Origin: Halisarca cf. caerulea
Taxonomy: Eukaryota > Porifera > Demospongiae > Chondrillida > Halisarcidae
Assembly (NCBI GenBank): GCA_963170055.1
Contig: CAUJGJ010000087.1
Location: forward strand, 565,001 to 629,000
Direction: 5' to 3'
Length of the DNA: 64,000 nucleotides
The notes under the pieces were generated by a model. It was not told the DNA's origin and ran no database searches. It was given only the letters and a program-made list of their open reading frames with translations. The position numbers and the translations under genes are program-made. Position 1 is the first letter of the stretch; each line of letters begins with the position of its first letter. Shown piece by piece: positions 59,934 through 64,000 of the stretch.

Positions 59934-61291
59934 TGCTGTAAATAAGGTTCTGGTTTTGCTAGGACATATGTCCAAGCAATCTCAATTTTGCTCGGACATG
60001 CTGTAAATTTGGACGGTCATTGAAATTTCTTTGTAGTAATGCACTAGTAATTAGTAGAAATATGGTATAACTTTTAATCTGAAGGAAATCAGTATTCCAA
60101 TACATTATACAATAAATCAAATGGGAATGTTACACTAAGTACTTAACTATAACCATTTATAAATGATAAAAGGATGTAAGATTGACACAGGACCGTGCAA
60201 CATGGCATTATCAAAGAAGGATCCTCCAAAAACACTTGGAACAAGGGTGAGTTGCAAAACAGGTACAGGCCGGATGGGCAAAGGGCAATACAGGCACAGG
60301 GCTAGACAAGCATGGGGCTACACATACATGAGGCTAGACAGGTATAGGCATTAAAAACAACATACGTGCAATGTGCTGCATATGCGGGATGTAGGAATTT
60401 GCACAGTGTACACTCAGTCCAACTAAATTCTGTCTAGCCTCATGCATGTGTAGCCCTATGCTTGTCTAGCCCTATGCCTGTCTTGCCCTTTGTCCACTAG
60501 CCCCGTACCGGTTTCGCAACTTACCTATGTTCCAAGTGTTTTTGGAGAATCATTTTTTGCACGATCCTGTGTCAATCCTACATCCTTTTACCATTTTTAA
60601 ATGGTTTTCATACTACATATACAGGGTGGTCACCAGAGAAAAAAATAAAGAGGGTGGCATTTGTGTGAACCAGTAGTAGGCTAGTACACAGCTGCCATAT
60701 GATAGTTTCACTTCTATATTATTTAGTTTCTTTTAATGGGGGAAATTCACTCAATGTATGTATATGTGTATATATATATTATATATTATATATATGCACA
60801 GTGTCAATTTTACCTAATCTACTGACTGAAAGTACCTGAACAAAGAAGGAAATGACTCTACTTAAAGAAAAATGGTTATAATCCAAAATTTAAGGAGGGT
60901 GGCCCGCCCTGCTTAAAAGGGCTGGCGAGAATACTACATATATACAAATATGTAGGTCCCCCCAACAAGTCAATCCCAGATAATATCCTGATAAACCTCT
61001 GTGCATGTCCGTTTACTGGTGTGTTCACCTGTGCATGTGTGTTCATGTACATGTATGTTCACTTGCTTGTGTTTTGTGTTTTGCTAGAAAACACTGTTTG
61101 ATACTGGGAAACTAATACTGAATAAAATCCCAAGTTTGAAGAGAGTAGAACTGCACATGCCGAACATCCACTATTTCCCAGCTGATCTCAGCAAACTTGG
61201 ACATCCTAGCAACAACGAAGTATTTCTTCCTTCAGAAGTTCCTCAAGGCAATATTAAAATAACAGTTGCACGTCAAGCATCAAAGTTTTGA
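57932..61291 (+). CDS. UOX: urate oxidase (uricase)
   Basis: Peroxisomal enzyme oxidising urate to 5-hydroxyisourate. Seven exons fit: 57932-58147, 58293-58355, 58424-58477, 58863-59010, 59329-59449, 59570-59645 and 61088-61291; 293 aa, a normal length. YGK12N and VVAT57DSQKNT carry the Lys-Thr pair of the active site. YAEQSPWERI, PHHHAFIHSG, GLKGLKLLKTTQSGFEGFYR, FAGPPHQGTYSPSVQ and MPNIHYFPADLS follow in family order. Exon 6 must start at 59570; the nearer AG at 59556 would create a stop and add residues that the family lacks. The C-terminus ASKF resembles a PTS1 tripeptide variant for peroxisomal import. Possible AATAAA signals lie at about 61486 and 61501. Intron 6 holds a long inverted repeat and a hAT-like element. 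No disabling change is seen. Confidence 0.94.
58604..58709. repeat. palindrome in urate oxidase intron 3
   Basis: GTCGCACAGACCCTATTCTC..CCATTTTTTATT is mirrored by AATAAAAAATGG..GAGAATAGGGTCTGTGCGAC around CATCATTTGGTCGGCCAAATGATG. The arms are about 50 bp, nearly perfect. Confidence 0.9.
58746..58795. repeat. (GT)n microsatellite
   Basis: About 24 GT units with one TATG interruption, in uricase intron 3. Confidence 0.95.
59473..59548. repeat. (GT)n microsatellite next to uricase exon 6
   Basis: GT repeats with ATG and GCGTGCG interruptions, ending about 20 bp before the exon 6 acceptor. Confidence 0.95.
59869..59932. repeat. (GT)n microsatellite in uricase intron 6
   Basis: About 30 GT units. 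Confidence 0.95.
60153..60604. repeat. long imperfect inverted repeat, about 190-bp arms
   Basis: CCATTTATAAATGATAAAAG(GATGTAAGATTGACACAGGA) at the left is mirrored at the right by (TCCTGTGTCAATCCTACATC)CTTTTACCATTTTTAAATGG. The arms continue inward through CAAAAACACTTGGAACA and GGCTAGACA words to a 70-bp loop. A transcript of the intron could fold into a long hairpin. Confidence 0.85.
60622..60933. mobile_element. hAT-like non-autonomous element, copy 2
   Basis: The left end CAGGGTGGTCACCAG and the right end CTGGCGAGAATA are flanked by CTACATATA on both sides (8-9 bp target duplication). Homologous over its length to 16534-16821, with an extra TA-rich insert near 60755-60795. Confidence 0.85.
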
Positions 61292-63145
61292 ATTTATTTA
61301 TTGAAGCTTCATATTTCATTGTTCTAACATGTAAATTTAATTACTATGCTAATTCTAAAAGATATTTGCAATTTTGGTAGTTTTATGTTGTTCATAAATT
61401 TAAAATAATTATTGTTTCTAATGTTATAATGTTGCCAAAAGAACTATAAGTACTTTGAAAACTTACAAACGCGCTTTAAATTTTAGAAAATAAAAAAATA
61501 CAATAAAAACGTTTTGATTTCTTGCCCATGTACGTATCGTCAATATTTGGCCAATTAAACAGGATACTCCACTGAGGCACTCTATCTGCAGGAAAAGGAC
61601 TAGCTATCACAGCAAATAGTAAAACAGCATTTTAGTCCATTATGTCATTAATTATATCATGTCCATGCACCACATGTACCTCTCAATTGATTCACATATA
61701 TATAGCATGTGTTGCTGGTACGTAGCACGGCGCTTCATTATAGAATTTGGTAAGCTAAAGTTGATTCTTTGGCAATTTAAGGGGATTGAAAAATATTAAC
61801 AGGGCCGCATTTAGGGGTGGGGGGCATTTGCCCCCCCCCCCCCCTGGAGATCTGTTGCCCCCCCTTGCAGATCTGCTGCCTCCCTAAACTTGTATCTCAA
61901 CATATACACTAAGGGTTCCTGAAAAGCAGGATTTGTTGGAAAATGGATGAAAAACAAGCTTTTATGCTATAATTTTGAAGAATTTTCTCAAGATCACTGT
62001 CACCAATCCCTTAACCCCCCTTGAATTGTACGTAAATAGCATTGTTACCTACTGTATAATACCCCCCCCACATAGCATTGCTACCTATAATACCCCCCCC
62101 CCCTCGGTCTCTGTACACCTATAAACTCCCATGCATATTGTGTTGCCCCCCCTAAGATTTTAGGAAGCTCAATTAATTTGCCTCCCTTAGCCCCGAATCC
62201 TGTATGCTGCCCTGATTACTGTGATTCTAAAAATATCTGTTATTTATCATAGATATAACATTATTTTTGTTTGTTCATGTTCTTGTGGCCAAATCCGTAT
62301 AATATATTGGCATATTATAGACTATCCATCCATAAACACCTTTCATATCACTATAAATCCGTAAAATACGGATAAACCTGTAGACCTGGCAACACTGCTG
62401 TGTGTCAGAGGGATTAGCTATAATCATGGTCTCTATAAAAAGGTGATCCTTATGTAGAGGTGCAACAGTACTCATTAAGTGGTTCCTGGACATGTCCCGG
62501 GTATAGTCCTTAAGACACTGTATCTTGAACAATAAACCAAATTGTGGGATTAAAACCCATATACTGTATATATTGGGAATCTGACACAACATGCAAACAT
62601 GGTGCTACCGGACGTGCAGTATATATTCTCGGAAATTGTCTCAATATAATCAAGTTTTACATCATGCAGTGGCACAGCCACATCAAAATAATTTGTACCC
62701 AGGCCTATCACTTAATCATTTGTCATCATTTGTGCCTATCACTTAATCCTATATTATGTATGTTGTAAACTTGTTATATATATATATTCAATGAAAACAT
62801 TTACTTGATTGCACAATTCATCCATGCCTTGGGTGTATTATGATTATTATAGTGTGTGCACTACATGATATATAAGCAGAAGCTAAGGCTACAGATTGAC
62901 ACAAGTATGCATTGAGTCAACATGCATGGCTTCTCAAGTTCTCAGGTATGTTGGGTATATATGATCCGTGTATTTGAACAGTAAACCTACTTCAATTACC
63001 TTCTCTAAAAACAAATTTAATGCATTCACTGTATATTCCTAATTTATGCAACATACAGTATATGGTCAAACACCAAATTAAGATTGCTCAAGAAAAAAAA
63101 TTAGCACGTAAGCTAAATCAATTGCATATTGCACTTCAAGCTAGA
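61292..63145. other. convergent gap between urate oxidase and CRYZ-like gene
   Basis: Apart from the hAT-like element at 61800-62214 no gene is seen. The ORF at 62275-62592 (-) lacks a recognised domain. Confidence 0.5.
61800..62214. mobile_element. hAT-like non-autonomous element with C-homopolymers
   Basis: The left end CAGGGCCGCATTTAGGGG and the right end ATGCTGCCCTG are inverted repeats. The interior is full of poly-C runs and TTGCCCCCCC words. No ORF. Confidence 0.7.
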
Positions 63146-64000
63146 TCATTTGCACTCTAGAACTATTTTTCCCATAGCACCTTGTCCTTCAATGATCTCA
63201 CGATGAGCATCTGCAGCTTGAGACAATGGGAAGGTCTTCCCAACAATAGGCTTCAACCAACCACTCTCAGCCCCGGCCTTGATAGCAGCATGAGCGCGCT
63301 TGAGCTCCTCTTCAGTGGACCCGAAGAGCATAACACCTACAACTGATGCCTCTCGTGACATTGTGTCTCGAGGATTCACTTGCACAGGGCCTCTGCTACC
63401 CACAACAGCAACACAACCACCTCGTGCTAAAATCTCCAGATCCTTTCCTAAATTAATATGAGCAGCATTCTCAATGATAACATCAACTCCCTGACCTTCT
63501 GTTGCCTCTAATAACTTTCCTAAATAGTCTTCTTGCTTATGGTTGAGTACTAGATGTGCTCCAGCTGTCTTCACTACCTCCATTCCCTTCTCTGTCCCTG
63601 CAGTCCCATACACTGTCATTCCAAATGCTCGAGCAAATTGAGTAGCAGCAACGCCTACACCTCCACTGGCTCCATGTACAAGAACACGATGAGAAGGCTT
63701 GCCTCTTCCCTTCTCAATCAGAGCACGGTAGGCAGTCAGGTATGGAGTGGATAAAGAAGCAGCTTCAGAAAAACTGAGTGAGCCAGGAATATGGTGGACA
63801 AAGGCTGAAGAACATACACAAAACTCAGCATAGGAGCCAGATTCGGTGCGTGATGTGTACACTCTGTCTCCCTTCTGAAAACCTTGTACAGAAGATCCCA
63901 CGTCTGCTACTACACCTGCAGCATCATGACCTGGAGAAAACAATGATACATCCTCATAAGTATTACGAGAGCCCACAGGTTTGGGAATATGTACAACATT
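63146..64000 (-). CDS. CRYZ: zeta-crystallin-like quinone oxidoreductase (5' end outside window)
   Basis: NADPH-dependent quinone reductase of the zinc-free medium-chain dehydrogenase family. One open frame from the window edge to TAA at 63146 (about 285 codons visible; vertebrate CRYZ is 329 aa). SPGHDAAGVVADVGSSVQGF matches the GroES-like domain, followed by KGDRVYTSRTESGSYAEF. The Rossmann part has VLVHGASGGVGVAATQFARA (NADPH-binding AxxGGVG pattern), GTAGTEKGMEVVKTAGAH, NPRDTMSREASVVGVMLFGS and GAMGKIVLE at the end. No zinc-ligand cysteines are seen, as expected. The visible N-terminal residues (IPKPVGSRNTYEDVSLF) fit the family poorly, so an exon border may lie near 63930-63990. The true start is upstream, beyond 64000. 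Confidence 0.9.
   Translation of the reverse strand, partial: NVVHIPKPVGSRNTYEDVSLFSPGHDAAGVVADVGSSVQGFQKGDRVYTSRTESGSYAEFCVCSSAFVHHIPGSLSFSEAASLSTPYLTAYRALIEKGRGKPSHRVLVHGASGGVGVAATQFARAFGMTVYGTAGTEKGMEVVKTAGAHLVLNHKQEDYLGKLLEATEGQGVDVIIENAAHINLGKDLEILARGGCVAVVGSRGPVQVNPRDTMSREASVVGVMLFGSTEEELKRAHAAIKAGAESGWLKPIVGKTFPLSQAADAHREIIEGQGAMGKIVLECK

Noticed and set aside
1..64000. tRNA, rRNA or other structured RNA genes
   Set aside because: I looked for tRNA T-loop and box patterns and rRNA words on both strands by eye and found none convincing; a covariance-model scan was not possible.

Overview
The window is nuclear DNA from an animal. Its genes are split by many short GT-AG introns, intergenic gaps are a few hundred to a few thousand bases, and introns are full of GT/AC and TA microsatellites, minisatellites and small inverted-repeat transposons. 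The gene set (DIPK1/FAM69 kinase-like protein, USP25/28 deubiquitinase, hormone-sensitive lipase, a receptor kinase) is animal. The compact layout, the density of TACGTA words and one retroelement fragment would suit a sponge or another early-branching animal; that placement is an inference, not proven here.

Layout. 1-2874: last six exons of a 4-aminobutyrate aminotransferase (ABAT copy 1, +). 4390-7642: TACO1/YebC-like mitochondrial translation factor (-). 7705-15555: complete second ABAT (+), whose first intron holds three minisatellites; its start codon lies 62 bp from that of TACO1. 17198-18520: intronless PUS1-type tRNA pseudouridine synthase (-). 18727-23674: small single-pass receptor with a kinase domain lacking the catalytic residues (+). 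23675-28490: microsatellites, fold-back elements and a retroelement fragment. 29518-32548: poorly recognised exons ending in a PHD finger (+). 32892-33450: a 9-bp satellite. 34473-38468: DIPK1/FAM69-like protein (+). 39829-46498: hormone-sensitive lipase (-). 47048-56182: USP25/28-family deubiquitinase (-). 57932-61291: urate oxidase (+). 63146-64000: CRYZ-like quinone oxidoreductase, cut by the window end (-).

Several genes serve ordinary metabolism (GABA degradation, mitochondrial translation, tRNA modification, lipolysis, urate oxidation), with no sign of one joint pathway. TACO1/ABAT-2, PUS1/receptor and USP/uricase are head-to-head pairs; the first two probably share promoters.

The most unusual points are: (1) the receptor pseudokinase; (2) seven TA-flanked small transposons with pogo-like ends but different interiors, one of which has grown a 16-bp satellite from its own terminal repeat; (3) the ABAT duplication with an almost unchanged small intron; (4) fold-back palindromes with a TGACGTCA core; (5) a long low-complexity insert inside the USP catalytic domain. 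I did not find a clearly new multi-gene system. Exon models were built by hand from splice signals, frame and family similarity recalled from general knowledge; no database search was run.
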